Positions 1-8,880 are shown, counted from the first letter of the stretch. The stretch: 39,958 nt of DNA from CAZOIA01 sp964579675 (GCA_964579675.1 CAZOIA010000027.1:1-39958), one strand, 5' to 3'. The notes: generated from the letters alone by a model not told the origin. Numbers and translations: made by a program.

Positions 1-1094
1 GCCGCGGAGACCGGGAACATCACCCCTTCGGGCGTGAAACCGCGACGGGCGAGAATGTTGTGGATCAGGAAGCGGTGGATTCGTCCGTTGCCGTCCTCGA
101 AAGGGTGCAGAAAAACAAAACCATAGGCCACGGCTACGGCATGGACGACGGGGTGAACGCCGTCTTCGCTCATCCGCTGGTGTGCGGCGATCAAGCCAGC
201 CATCAGGTCTAGCAGGTCATCGGGCTTAGGGCAGGCGAAGTGAACCCGCTCCTGCTGCCATGCAACCGTCTCACCAACGTAGTTCTGGCGCGTCCGGTAG
301 TCGACCTCCCGAAAGCGCGGATCGACGATTCGGTTCTGCAAGTCGATCAGGTGGGGCTTGTCGCAGAAGTCCTCGCGCTCGGCCAGTTGCAGAAGCGAGA
401 TGAAGCGTTCGGTCCGGGTGGCATTAGGCTTGATGTGCTCGATCTCGAATGACGACTTCGTCTCTTTCGTGTAGAGGTAGCTCAGCACGCGTTTGAGTAG
501 CTCCGGCGGGTAGGAGGCCACGACCTGCTGGCATCGCTGCCGGAGGTCAGCGACTTCGAAGCGACGGAGCATCTCGGTGCGGCGGATCGTCGGGCAGAAC
601 CGATTATCGCCGAGAAGGTTATCGTTAACCCGCTGACGCCGCACCTGGCGGGCCAGGCTGGTCGTGTAGTACTCGTCCGGGGCGAGCAGCTCGACATAGT
701 TGCCCCGCTTGAGATCGCCAAGCGGAAGGCGATCGCCGGTGAGGAATTCGTACAGGAACCAGAGCCGCCTGGCGTACTTGCCGGTTGGCTTGGACTGGAT
801 GTAGGCCATGAACCCGCCGGGGTCCATTGCGCGGAACAGGGTGGCAAGGATCGCGAGGTTTGTGCCGTCGTATTTCAGGGCGAATTCCAGGTGGTCGCCG
901 AGCGCGTCCCCCGGCCAATACGTCGGTGGGTAGGTTTCCCGAACGATGTCTCCGGTCGAGTCGACCCGATGCGTCCCGCTCGCAGCGACGAAGGACGCGT
1001 GCCAATTCGGGATGACCTCGAGGCCGTAGCGATTGATCAGGGCCGCATAGCCTGCCGGCCGAACACCCGAGTTGTCCAGATTCTGTGTGGCCAC
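1..1094 (-). CDS. Fic family protein, C-terminal part beyond window
   Basis: Fic-domain enzymes usually transfer AMP or another phosphate-containing group to hydroxyl side chains of target proteins. A frame of 364 codons runs from a GTG at 1094 (GGCGGGAG just upstream) off the left edge. It contains the full catalytic motif HPFEDGNGRIHR (positions about 75-107), matching HxFx(D/E)GNGRxxR. About 160 residues earlier the segment KSSFEIEH resembles the class II inhibitory helix motif (S/T)xxxE(G/N), with H in place of G/N, so self-inhibition is possible but unproven. The stop codon lies outside the window. It sits just left of the att repeat at 1384, so it may be host DNA or cargo of a neighbouring element. 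The target is unknown. Confidence 0.88.
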   Translation of the reverse strand, partial: MATQNLDNSGVRPAGYAALINRYGLEVIPNWHASFVAASGTHRVDSTGDIVRETYPPTYWPGDALGDHLEFALKYDGTNLAILATLFRAMDPGGFMAYIQSKPTGKYARRLWFLYEFLTGDRLPLGDLKRGNYVELLAPDEYYTTSLARQVRRQRVNDNLLGDNRFCPTIRRTEMLRRFEVADLRQRCQQVVASYPPELLKRVLSYLYTKETKSSFEIEHIKPNATRTERFISLLQLAEREDFCDKPHLIDLQNRIVDPRFREVDYRTRQNYVGETVAWQQERVHFACPKPDDLLDLMAGLIAAHQRMSEDGVHPVVHAVAVAYGFVFLHPFEDGNGRIHRFLIHNILARRGFTPEGVMFPVSA

Positions 1095-1352
1095 GGCGAT
1101 CTCCCGCCAAAAGAGTTGCGAGGCGCAATTATTGATTACATATCGGTGATTTGCAATAAAAACGTTTACAAGGCCGCTTCGGTGTCTGTCGGCGTGCCAT
1201 CTGTTGCCGCAAAGTGTTACGAACCTTAGAGAATGGTTATAAAACGGGCGCGGGCTCTGTTTTTGATTACGGTGGCCGCCCGGGCACGGGAGCGGGAAAT
1301 TCGTGCAAGGATTCGGGCAAGCCATGGCCCCGATAGAGCGTAAGTGTCTGTC

Positions 1353-3074
1353 TTACAAAAGGATAGAACTCAGGCGCCTCGGCTTCCCAAGCTGGACGTC
1401 GTGGGTTCGAATCCCATCGCCCGCTTTTCCGCATACCGGCTCGGCATGTCGCGCGTGGTCGCTTAACTCCGCACACGTCAAGGCGTTACGTGAATCGCTC
1501 ATACTGTCGGCCGTGCCGTCATCGCCGCGCGATGCCGCGCTATTCCGCTCGCTTTCGCGCTTGAACTGTCGGGGTTTTAGGCGGGGGTGAAAACCGTCGG
1601 AATCGTCGCCGTAGGTGCCGTTTGCAGCCTCGCGCTCGGCTCCGGCTTGCCCACCGTCCAGCGGCAGGGCCGGTAGCCGGTCCAGCGCTCCCCGCAGGTC
1701 AATCAGCTTCGCGTCGGCGTAGTGTTCATCGGTGATGCCTTCGGCCGCGTGCCGCATCAGGATTCGCCGCGTGGTCAGGGGCACGCCCGCCGCGGCCAGC
1801 AAGCTGTTGAAGGTCGTGCGGAAGGCGTGCATGTCGAACGTGCGGCCGCGCTCGTCTCGCTTGTCAATGCGCCAGCACGCCGCCCCCTTGCGGTTCTTGC
1901 CTTGCACCCGGTGCGCCAGCCCGGCCGCCACCAAGTCCAGGTCCAGCACTTTGAGTGATTCCCCCGGCACGATCACCAGCGGTGATTCCGCCGGGAGCCG
2001 CGCGGGCGCCGGGCGGCCTTCCCGCAGGGCGTCCCGCTGTGCCTCAGTCTGCCGCTCGCGAAGATGTTGCCGCAGGTCCGCCGCCAAGTCGGCCCGCAAC
2101 GGGATGTCCGCGCCCCGGCGGGCCTTCTCATCGGCCGCGGCCAACACCACATAGGGTTCGGTCCCTTCCAGGTCCGCCGCGCCCACCGTCAAAGACCGCA
2201 GCTCGTTGAACCGCAGCCCCGTCAGCGCCAGCATCTTGTAGGTCAACGCCCGCTTGCGGCCCAAGGCTTCGAGCTGCGCCACCAGCTCGGGCTTGTCTTT
2301 CAGCCGCGCCCGGGCCGCCTTCTCACAATCGTCGATGTTGGCCGGCGTCACCGGCTCATAGGTCCAATTCGCCCGCTTCCGCGTCTGTCCCGCGGCCGGC
2401 TCCACCTTGATCGGCGCCCGCCCGTACTCAGCCAATGGCCGGCGCCGCGTCGCGTCAATGAGCCGATGCAGGTCATTCGCCGACAGCGCCCGCCGGTGTC
2501 GCCGCCGGTCCGCTCGTTCGTTTGCTCGCCCCAGCCGTGTAAACGGGTTCGCCACCAGCCGATGCGTGTCAACGCACCAGTTGCCGAACGCGCACCAGCT
2601 CAGGGCGTAGGTGTTCCGCGTCCGAGCCCCCATGCCATCGGCTTCCCGATCGGACAGCCACCGTTCCAGCCCCAGCCGGTCCAGGTCTTCAAGCTTCGTC
2701 CAGCCCAGCCCGTCGGCTACGGCCTTCAAATGGCTCTGCCGATACGCCCGGTGTTCGGGCGTTGCCGGAAAGCCGGTCTTCGGATTGACATGCACCCGCA
2801 GGTACTCGTCATGGTCGGCGAAGTGCATCACAAGCGGCTTCTGCGCTTCCTCAAGGAAGCGGTCTTGCGTCGGGTCAATCACGCCGTCGCGACGCAGCGC
2901 CGCGTCCGCAACCCGCTTTGCCAGGATGCGTTCGGCCGCGGCCTTGTCGGTAGTGCGCGTCGATGCCTCGCGACGCTTGCCCCGACAGTCAAACCATCGG
3001 GCAATCCACGGTCCTTTCGGGTCACGTTTGAACAGCGTCCCTTGTCCGCGTGCCCGCTGTCGCTTCCGGTTCAT
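1353..3074 (-). CDS. Tyrosine recombinase (integrase) of the 8.9-kb element
   Basis: A 573-aa site-specific integrase. Catalytic signatures are visible in order: the first Arg in ALTGLRFNELRSL (about residue 290), H-x-x-R in MHAFRTTFNSLL (about 430), the later His in RILMRHAAEG, and the nucleophile Tyr in DEHYADAK (about 465). A basic N-terminus (KRQRARGQG) precedes a core-binding domain. The ATG overlaps the XRE stop codon (ATGA), so the two are translationally coupled. After the tyrosine there is a tail of about 100 residues. Its end, GDGIRTHDVQLGK, is simply the antisense of the tRNA-derived att repeat at 1384-1425, and the last nine residues are encoded by DNA outside the element. The C-terminus is therefore that of the integrated state and would change on excision. 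Confidence 0.93.
   Translation of the reverse strand: MNRKRQRARGQGTLFKRDPKGPWIARWFDCRGKRREASTRTTDKAAAERILAKRVADAALRRDGVIDPTQDRFLEEAQKPLVMHFADHDEYLRVHVNPKTGFPATPEHRAYRQSHLKAVADGLGWTKLEDLDRLGLERWLSDREADGMGARTRNTYALSWCAFGNWCVDTHRLVANPFTRLGRANERADRRRHRRALSANDLHRLIDATRRRPLAEYGRAPIKVEPAAGQTRKRANWTYEPVTPANIDDCEKAARARLKDKPELVAQLEALGRKRALTYKMLALTGLRFNELRSLTVGAADLEGTEPYVVLAAADEKARRGADIPLRADLAADLRQHLRERQTEAQRDALREGRPAPARLPAESPLVIVPGESLKVLDLDLVAAGLAHRVQGKNRKGAACWRIDKRDERGRTFDMHAFRTTFNSLLAAAGVPLTTRRILMRHAAEGITDEHYADAKLIDLRGALDRLPALPLDGGQAGAEREAANGTYGDDSDGFHPRLKPRQFKRESERNSAASRGDDGTADSMSDSRNALTCAELSDHARHAEPVCGKAGDGIRTHDVQLGKPRRLSSILL
1384..1425 (+). repeat. attL: 42-bp direct repeat, tRNA 3' half
   Basis: This 42-bp sequence is repeated exactly at 10274-10315. 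It reads as the anticodon loop (TTCCCAA, CCC anticodon) through T-arm (GTGGG TTCGAAT CCCAT) and 3' acceptor strand (CGCCCGC) of a Gly-like tRNA. The matching 5' acceptor strand GCGGGCG is absent upstream (1353-1383), although TCGGC just before the repeat can pair with GCTGG through two wobble pairs. It is therefore an attachment-site copy, not an intact tRNA gene. It lies inside the 3' end of the integrase reading frame. Confidence 0.88.
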
Positions 3075-3298
3075 TTCGTCCGCCCGCCTTTCCGCAATCG
3101 CCGCCGCTTGGGCCGGATGATGATTTCCAGCCCCAGGTAGGCAGCCAGCCGTTCCAGCATGTCCACGCCCAACCCACGTTCGCCGCTCATCAGTCGCGAC
3201 AGGTGCGCTTGGGATACGCCGGTTTCCTTGGCGATGCGATACCGGGTCTGCCCGCTCGCTTCGATCGCCCTTCGGATTCCATCTTCCAGTCCCGCCAT
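3071..3298 (-). CDS. XRE-family (Cro/C1-type) DNA-binding regulator
   Basis: A 75-aa single-domain helix-turn-helix protein. TRYRIAKETGVSQAHLSRLM is the HTH, followed by the dimerisation-like helix DMLERLAAYLGL and a basic tail (RPKRRRLRKGG). It is the first gene of a two-gene unit with the integrase, whose ATG overlaps its TGA. The ATG at 3298 lies only about two bases after the predicted transcription start, so the mRNA may be nearly leaderless. A palindrome in its own promoter suggests that it represses itself and the integrase. Small XRE proteins beside integrases commonly control lysogeny-like maintenance; the exact role here is inferred. Confidence 0.88.
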   Translation of the reverse strand: MAGLEDGIRRAIEASGQTRYRIAKETGVSQAHLSRLMSGERGLGVDMLERLAAYLGLEIIIRPKRRRLRKGGRTK

Positions 3299-3306
3299 GA
3301 TGACGT

Positions 3307-3335
3307 ATTCTATCTGATTACTTGCCTATTGTCAA
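3307..3335 (-). promoter_or_regulatory. Consensus sigma-70 promoter of XRE-integrase with palindromic operator
   Basis: On the minus strand TTGACA (3335-3330) is separated by exactly 17 bases from TAGAAT (3312-3307). The -35 box opens the imperfect palindrome TTGACAATAGGCAA (3335-3322), of form TTGnC-N4-GnCAA, a plausible operator for the XRE protein. The predicted start is near 3300, two or three bases before the ATG. Confidence 0.72.
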
Positions 3336-3338
3336 CTA

Positions 3339-3671
3339 CTATTTGTTTTCCGGCTCCGCCAACGCGTCGGCCAAGTATGCCCGGCCCGCCGCGTCCCGCA
3401 AGCTGCCCGGGTCATACCAGCCCCGACCGTCGGGCCGCGGGACCGCCACCCGCAGGAAACGGCGGATTTCCCGGTCGGCGTGTGTCTCCGGCGGCTCCGC
3501 CATCGAAGACCGGTTCAGCAGGGCCAGTAGCTCGCCCTTGTGGGCCTTCACCCGTGCGGCCAGCTCCGGCGTCATCGCCGCCACCGGCCGGAACCGCAGC
3601 CGCTCGCCTTCGGCCCGCAGCTCGATACCGCGCCCCTTCAAGTCCGCCAGCAGCACGGCCGCCGTGCTCAT
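3339..3671 (-). CDS. Small protein with TubC-like docking domain
   Basis: A 110-aa protein starting at the ATG at 3671, which overlaps the stop of the replication gene (ATGA). The first half, VLLADLKGRGIELRAEGERL then a helix ending KGELLALL, resembles the helix-hairpin fold of TubC N-terminal docking domains; small proteins of this kind are often seen beside DUF3987/primase genes in mobile elements. The second half (REIRRFLRVAVPRPDGRG and following) is not recognised. It is the last gene before the XRE promoter, and translation is probably coupled to the gene upstream. It may be an adaptor for the replication protein, but that is only suggested by position. Confidence 0.62.
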   Translation of the reverse strand: MSTAAVLLADLKGRGIELRAEGERLRFRPVAAMTPELAARVKAHKGELLALLNRSSMAEPPETHADREIRRFLRVAVPRPDGRGWYDPGSLRDAAGRAYLADALAEPENK

Positions 3672-6205
3672 AGTTCCCCCCAATCATTGCCGCCGCCGGC
3701 ACCCGCCAGTACGCCCGGGGCCACGGCGTCGCCGCGTTGCCCACGTTCTTCGGCCGGCCCGTCGGGGTCTGCCGCCGCGGTACTGTCACCACCGTCACCG
3801 GAACCAAAACCGGCCTTCTCGGTATCGTCAGCGGGGGTTTCGGTGACGGTGACACCGGTGACAAGCTCGAATCGCGACGAAGGCCGCCCGCCGCTCGGGT
3901 CCGGGGTCGGGTGTACCCATCGCCCGAAGCCCGCCTTTGCGAGCCCGTCCAGGGCTTCGCGGGCCGCATCCGTCTTTCCGCGGTACTGCCGAAGCCCGTG
4001 CGTCAGCTCGCGGACGGTGACGGCGCCCCCGTGCCGTTCGATCCACTCCACCAGCCGGCGCCGGTCCCGGTCTTCGTCGGATTCCCCCAGGGCCGCGTAC
4101 ACCCGCCGGGCCTCGTTGCCGAACCATCGCGACAGCGCCACACCCGCCGCGATGCTCACTTCGTCAACGGCGTCCGAGCTGGCAAGCGTCGGGTCGTCAG
4201 CGGCCCACCGGATGAAATGCACCACCAGCGCCAGCCGGGCCGCGTAGCCTTCCAGCTTCGACCACGCCGCGGAAAGATCGCCGGACAGGTCCGCGTGTTC
4301 TTCGGCGTGCGCGTTGTAGAACTCAACCCACGCTTCCTTGGCCGCCGGCGTCAATGACACCACCACCGGGCGCAGTTCGCCGTTCTCGCCATAGGTGAAT
4401 TGCAGCTCCCGCAGTCGCTCGAAGATTGCCAACACGGCGGCCTCGCTCAGCGGCGAGATTTCGGCTTCGGTCCATCGCTTCGTCCGCCGCGGGGGCATCG
4501 CCAACAGCAGCCGGGCCAGCAGCCCGGATTCGCGATGCTCATGCCCAAGAGCCCGGTCCAGCACGCCCGGTTGAATCCCGCCGGTTACGCTGACCGACGC
4601 GGACGGCACAAAGATCGTCCGCGGTGTCCCAGTCTTGCGGTCTACCACGATGCTTTCGCCGTTGTGCATACTCAGCCAGTGTGCCGCGTCAGCGCCGCCC
4701 TTGCCGCTGGCGTACCGATCGAAAGACCCGATCCAGCCGGCCAGCTCATCGCGAGCCAGCAGCACACCGCGCGGATTGTTCAACAGGATCGGCGCCAGGG
4801 CCTCGGTCGTGATGTCGGATACCACCATGCGTTCGGCGCGCGGCGGTTCCGGCTTGGCCGGCGGCTCACCCCCCGTCTTGCTCCGCTTCCACGCGGCAAG
4901 CTCTTTCTCGTAGTGCAGCAGCTCCGCCTCATGGGCTTGTTGTGCCGCCCCGTATTCCTTCAGCGCTTTCCCTTGCAGGTCCCGCACCGGTCGCAGCACC
5001 AGCTTGTAGGCCGGCGTCTTCAGCGTCCCGCTGTCGCCGACAATCACGGCCCACACGATGCAAGGCTCGGTCCAACCGCGCTTGAGCTGGATACGCCGGG
5101 TGTTGCCGATCGCCGCCGCCAGGGCGGACAGCAGCGGTAAGGCCACAAAAGATGGATCGCAGCCGATCGCCTTCGAGCTGTTGACCACGAAGCCCCGCAC
5201 CGGCTCGGGCAACACGTCCACCGGAAACGGCCGGAACACGTCACGCTCGGGCGCCGGCGTACCCTTGTTCACCGCCGCCGTTGCGCTGCCCGCATGTACT
5301 TCGTGCGTCGGCCGGGGCGTACCGTTTCGGAAAGCCGAGCTGACCACTTGGGCCAACTCCGTCTCGCCCAGCGGCGGGGTGTTGTGATGGTTCCATGCCC
5401 GCATCAGGTCGAGCACTTGCGGTTCGCTCAGCCGCAGGCGCGTCGTGTCCGTCTCGAAGGCGAACAGGTGCCCGGCCAGATTGAAGGCCGCTGTGTTGCG
5501 ATTCCCTTCGGTCGCGGACGCAGCCTGTAGAACGTACTGCGCGGCCGCCGTCACCAGTCGGGCCAGCTCATCACCCTTGCTATTGTGGGGTACCGGCGGC
5601 TCAGTAGGTCGTTGCTGTTGCCCGCCGTCGCGTCGTTCGGTCAGCAGATCCCGCAGCCAGGTCGGCATGGGCGCGGGTTTCAGTTCGTCGGGGGCGTGCC
5701 CGGGCCGCCACGAATACGCCCGGCCGCTGATATGAACCGAAGGCGGGGCCACGATGTACCCGCCGTCGCCCCGCACGTCGATGCCCGGCCGGATGTTCGC
5801 CCGGTTGGGCACTTCGTCGCCCGGATGCGCGAAGATGAGGTGTCGCCCGCCGCCGCCCGTCTGTGCTTCCACCCTCTCGGGCAACTCGCCGTGTTGTCGG
5901 ATCAGCTCGGCAAGGGATTCATCGCCGCCGTGCCGCGGGTCGATGTCCAGCACGATCATACCGGACACCGCACCCGTCACAACGCCGATGTTCGCCGTCG
6001 GCCACCTGCGCCACCAGCCCGCGATTGCCGCCGGGTTGGTCGTCGCATCCCGCAACCCGTGCCGCGTGCGTGGATGCTTCCCGGGCGAGCTGCACCCGGA
6101 CCGCTTGCAGGTGCAGGCACCGTCTTGAATGCTGTGCAGCGGTACCACGGGCCAGCCGTCTTCGGCATACCACAAGGCCGCCTCTTTCAAGGTCGATGCG
6201 TTCAC
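3668..6205 (-). CDS. PrimPol (bifunctional DNA primase/polymerase) - DUF3987 helicase-like replication protein
   Basis: An 845-aa replication protein. The N-terminal PrimPol domain (about residues 1-190) shows WPVVPLHS, the catalytic acidic motif VLDIDPRHGGDE and TGGGGRHLIF. A PriCT-like helical segment follows, then a DUF3987 domain with a P-loop-like GDSGTLKTPA, an acidic LLARDELAGW and LLARLLLAMPP, typical of mobile-element replicases. A winged-helix-like C-terminus (GGAVTVRELTHGLRQYRG) ends it. The chosen start is GTG 6205, which overlaps the TGA of the excisionase-like gene upstream (GTGA); a longer frame to 6322 would lie over that gene. It probably primes and unwinds element DNA. The element shows no relaxase or capsid gene, so this is its only obvious replication function. 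Confidence 0.88.
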   Translation of the reverse strand: MNASTLKEAALWYAEDGWPVVPLHSIQDGACTCKRSGCSSPGKHPRTRHGLRDATTNPAAIAGWWRRWPTANIGVVTGAVSGMIVLDIDPRHGGDESLAELIRQHGELPERVEAQTGGGGRHLIFAHPGDEVPNRANIRPGIDVRGDGGYIVAPPSVHISGRAYSWRPGHAPDELKPAPMPTWLRDLLTERRDGGQQQRPTEPPVPHNSKGDELARLVTAAAQYVLQAASATEGNRNTAAFNLAGHLFAFETDTTRLRLSEPQVLDLMRAWNHHNTPPLGETELAQVVSSAFRNGTPRPTHEVHAGSATAAVNKGTPAPERDVFRPFPVDVLPEPVRGFVVNSSKAIGCDPSFVALPLLSALAAAIGNTRRIQLKRGWTEPCIVWAVIVGDSGTLKTPAYKLVLRPVRDLQGKALKEYGAAQQAHEAELLHYEKELAAWKRSKTGGEPPAKPEPPRAERMVVSDITTEALAPILLNNPRGVLLARDELAGWIGSFDRYASGKGGADAAHWLSMHNGESIVVDRKTGTPRTIFVPSASVSVTGGIQPGVLDRALGHEHRESGLLARLLLAMPPRRTKRWTEAEISPLSEAAVLAIFERLRELQFTYGENGELRPVVVSLTPAAKEAWVEFYNAHAEEHADLSGDLSAAWSKLEGYAARLALVVHFIRWAADDPTLASSDAVDEVSIAAGVALSRWFGNEARRVYAALGESDEDRDRRRLVEWIERHGGAVTVRELTHGLRQYRGKTDAAREALDGLAKAGFGRWVHPTPDPSGGRPSSRFELVTGVTVTETPADDTEKAGFGSGDGGDSTAAADPDGPAEERGQRGDAVAPGVLAGAGGGNDWGEL

Positions 6206-6429
6206 CGTCGCGCCCCCTTGGCCGCGTGTTCGGCCAGCCACCTTTCCAGCTCCGCGACGGGATACACGGTCGCCTTGCCCAAACGCAGGTGCGGAATCAA
6301 GCCTTGATTCGTCATCGACCACAGTAGCCGCTCACCGATGCCAAGGGCCTTCGCAGCCTCTTTCGGTCGAAGGGCGAGCCGGGGCAGCTCCGGGGTCACG
6401 GCGTTCGCGCTGGGTGTCGTCTCAGGCAT
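6202..6429 (-). CDS. Excisionase-type helix-turn-helix protein
   Basis: A 75-aa protein of the HTH_17/excisionase type. The motif LRPKEAAKALGIGERLLWSM is a MerR-like helix-turn-helix, followed by QGLIPHLRLGKATVYPVAEL, the usual wing in which a short strand leads to the helix ELERWLAEHA. It overlaps the preceding small HTH gene by 8 bp and the replication gene by 4 bp, so all three are probably co-translated. Proteins of this size and fold act as recombination directionality factors or as small repressors; which applies here cannot be read from the sequence. Confidence 0.82.
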   Translation of the reverse strand: MPETTPSANAVTPELPRLALRPKEAAKALGIGERLLWSMTNQGLIPHLRLGKATVYPVAELERWLAEHAAKGARR

Positions 6430-6634
6430 GTCCGCCCCCTTGCGCCGCTTCCCGGGCGCGCTGCATCAAAACATCTTCCACGGCCTCCGGGTTCAGCAGC
6501 AGTCGGCGCCCGACGCGCAGACACGGCACACGGCCGGCTACGGCCTCAGCTCGCAGCCATGCCGCAGGGACACCCAAACGCGCGGCGGCTCGCCGCAACG
6601 GTACGAATGATTCGGTAGGAATTGCGTCGCTCAT
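6422..6634 (-). CDS. Second excisionase-like small DNA-binding protein
   Basis: A 70-aa protein starting at the ATG at 6634; an earlier GTG at 6649 adds five residues. PLRRAAARLGVPAAWLRAEA is the helix-turn-helix and GRVPCLRVGRRLLLNPEAVE the wing and second helix, the same layout as its downstream neighbour (6202-6429). Two adjacent excisionase-like paralogues in one element suggest division of labour, for example one acting in excision and one in transcription control, but this is inferred. Confidence 0.76.
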   Translation of the reverse strand: MSDAIPTESFVPLRRAAARLGVPAAWLRAEAVAGRVPCLRVGRRLLLNPEAVEDVLMQRAREAAQGGGHA

Positions 6635-6733
6635 ACCTGTTACATACACGGGAAATGGGCGCAGGGAAGGACTTTTCGGCGGCCTTGGATTTGTACTTGG
6701 TCTTTGGGTTTTCGCTGGATTTCGGCTCGGTCT

Positions 6734-7759
6734 TCACAGCAGGTTCAGGGCTTCACAGCACCGGTCTTTCATGGCTCGGTCGCTGCTTTGGTCGATGATC
6801 GTGTGCAGGATTGCCCGTACCTCATCGGTAGAGTAGCGATGATTTCGCTTGCCCCGTCCCGGCGTGTTCACGTTTGCCAGCTTCGCGTACTTGCTCAGCG
6901 TCGTATCGCTCACCCCGGCCATTTCCAACACCCTCGCCACGGTGTAGCCCGTCGGCGTATCGGTCTTCGAGCTGGCCTCGCTGTCCCCGGCCAGCTTTGC
7001 TTTCATCTTCTGCCGGTCCACCCACGCCAGCGCCATGACGTATACGTCCCGTGCGGTGAAGTTACCCGATTGGATCGTCTCGAAGGGCATTTCCACCATG
7101 CGCCCCAGGTGTTCCCAATCTTCAAGTGTCTCGGGGGGCGTGAAGCATCGGGCCGCCAGCTCGTCGCCAGCGGCTCGCAGCGCTTCGCGGATCGCGTCGG
7201 CAAGCTCCGTGAACGCCCGCTGCTGTTCCTGCCGGGCGCGTTCTCGCTCGCGTTGAAACTCCGGCGTCTTCATGGCGGCCGCGAACGCCCGCAATCGCCC
7301 TTGGGCTCGGGCCAGCGCAGCTCGGGCCGCGGGGTCGTTCTGTATCGTGGCGAGAAACGCCTTACCCGCTTGCGAAGACCCGCCCAAAGCAAGCCCGGGG
7401 GCGTCCTGTTCCTTCTCGCCTGTGTTCGGCATCGCCAGGGCACAACGTACAGCATGGCGCGCCGGCGTCAGGTAAGCAGGGCAGGGATGGGCCAAGTAGA
7501 GTTCCAGTCGGTTCCGTGATTGAAGAACCGCCATCAGGTCCGCCCCCCGGAATACCTCACGCACGCCTTGGGGCAACGGTTCCAGGACGTGACGGACTTG
7601 CGGACTCAGCTCCGCAAGCTTCAGTCGTAACGAATTGGCCGTTTTCAGCTCGCGGCGGTCATCTTCGAGCTGCGCAAGAATGCCGTCGATTTCCAGTAAC
7701 GCCGCCCGCGTTGGATCATCGGAAGCATGCGGCTCGGCTTGCTCGTTCCCGGTTGGCAT
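6734..7759 (-). CDS. Hypothetical protein with C-terminal helix-turn-helix
   Basis: A 341-aa soluble protein of no family I recognise. The N-terminal part is helical (LLEIDGILAQLEDDRRELKT), and a charged coiled-coil-like stretch (EFQRERERARQEQQRAFTEL) lies near residues 165-185. The C-terminal 70 residues carry a MerR-like HTH, GYTVARVLEMAGVSDTTLSK, followed by NHRYSTDEVRAI, which looks like a second recognition segment. The ATG at 7759 has AGGAT eight bases upstream. A DNA-binding role at the element's origin or att sites is possible. There is no sign of an enzyme active site. Confidence 0.72.
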   Translation of the reverse strand: MPTGNEQAEPHASDDPTRAALLEIDGILAQLEDDRRELKTANSLRLKLAELSPQVRHVLEPLPQGVREVFRGADLMAVLQSRNRLELYLAHPCPAYLTPARHAVRCALAMPNTGEKEQDAPGLALGGSSQAGKAFLATIQNDPAARAALARAQGRLRAFAAAMKTPEFQRERERARQEQQRAFTELADAIREALRAAGDELAARCFTPPETLEDWEHLGRMVEMPFETIQSGNFTARDVYVMALAWVDRQKMKAKLAGDSEASSKTDTPTGYTVARVLEMAGVSDTTLSKYAKLANVNTPGRGKRNHRYSTDEVRAILHTIIDQSSDRAMKDRCCEALNLL

Positions 7760-7881
7760 GGCGCCTATCCTTTTGTTCGGGCCGGCCCGACCGGGATCAT
7801 GGCGATAGGTGTTCCATGATGCCCGGCCGAAGCCGCTCGCCGGGGATCAGCCGGCTACCCACTTATGCGACTCATCGTCCG

Positions 7882-8880
7882 TCACTTGGCGTCGGTGATC
7901 TCGGACCGGTTGAAACGAAGGTAGACATTCTTGCTGTCATCGAGTTCCGGCCAACTGAAGTAGTCATCGTTTGAGGTTATGAAGCGGAGCGTCCAGGTGA
8001 AAAGCTTGGCACTCTCGATCTTGGGGGCTTCGCAGACAAGGATAGTCTCAAGTGTTTCTCCGGGTTTCAACTCGTGGTGTTTCTGGCCGTCAATATCGAC
8101 GGAAAAAGGACTTGCTTGAATCTCCGCAAGGGCGTCCATGCGGTTGCCATAGTTGTCCACTGCATCGCACACAGCAAGCGTCTCGTAACCGATTGGATCG
8201 AAGAGCTGGCCGTCTGAAATGTTGGTCAGTCTGACTCCCAATACCAGCATCTTCCCTCTGAGCTTTTCCGTCCCGAATGGCCCGCTGCGCCGCCAACCGA
8301 TTGTTCTCAGTTTGACCCCAAGCGGCGTTACCCTCAGCTTACCAATCTCAAATCGCCCCGCCAGGCTGATCGTTCTTGATTCGCGATCTCGTTCTCGTTC
8401 ACGCTCATACTGCTCTTCCGCCTGGCGTTGCAGTTCCTCGAAATCCGGCAAGCCGTTGGCCTGGTCATCCGCTTGGTGGCTGGCCCGGTCTGGGGACTTC
8501 ATAAGAAAGTGCACGCCCCCACCAAGGGCTAGAGCGACGGCACCCGCAATCGCGACAATGGTCAAGAGCTTCTTGCGATCAGAGGTTGACTCTCGGGTTA
8601 CTCGTGTTGTGGACACCGGCGCTTCAGGCAGGGCAGTTTCCCTTTGCCCCATGCCAGCCCGGTCTCGCTGGTTTCCCGCTTCCGAGCCCAACCGGGAATC
8701 CCCGGTACTTGATTCGATGGGCGGGATGTTCTGCTGTGAGCATGTAGGCTCAATCCCCGGCGCAATCATGAAGGTCCTCTGACAAGCCGGGCACTTGACG
8801 CGCTTGCCCACATAGTTACTCGGAATCTTGAGTTGCCGTTCGCAATGAGGGCATCGCCGTCCCAGCTTCTGTTCGGACAT
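7882..8880 (-). CDS. Zinc-ribbon, single-span membrane protein of unknown function
   Basis: A 332-aa protein starting at the ATG at 8880 (AGGAG upstream); a GTG at 8922 would add 14 unlikely residues. The N-terminus is a zinc ribbon (RCPHCERQLKIP then VKCPACQRTF). A low-complexity linker, one transmembrane helix (LLTIVAIAGAVALALGGGVH, about residues 112-131) and an acidic/arginine coiled segment (QRQAEEQYERERERDRESR) follow. The distal domain, about 180 residues, has beta-rich strands (LVLGVRLTNISDGQLFDPIG, LETILVCEAP) like the DUF4352-type extracytoplasmic fold. Proteins with a cytoplasmic zinc ribbon and an outer beta domain are frequent in planctomycetes. Its role in the element is unknown. 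Confidence 0.72.
   Translation of the reverse strand: MSEQKLGRRCPHCERQLKIPSNYVGKRVKCPACQRTFMIAPGIEPTCSQQNIPPIESSTGDSRLGSEAGNQRDRAGMGQRETALPEAPVSTTRVTRESTSDRKKLLTIVAIAGAVALALGGGVHFLMKSPDRASHQADDQANGLPDFEELQRQAEEQYERERERDRESRTISLAGRFEIGKLRVTPLGVKLRTIGWRRSGPFGTEKLRGKMLVLGVRLTNISDGQLFDPIGYETLAVCDAVDNYGNRMDALAEIQASPFSVDIDGQKHHELKPGETLETILVCEAPKIESAKLFTWTLRFITSNDDYFSWPELDDSKNVYLRFNRSEITDAK

Noticed and set aside
1353..1425. A complete tRNA-Gly(CCC) gene ending at 1425
   Set aside because: The 5' acceptor strand GCGGGCG and a proper D-arm are missing before 1384; only the anticodon-loop-to-3'-end half is present.
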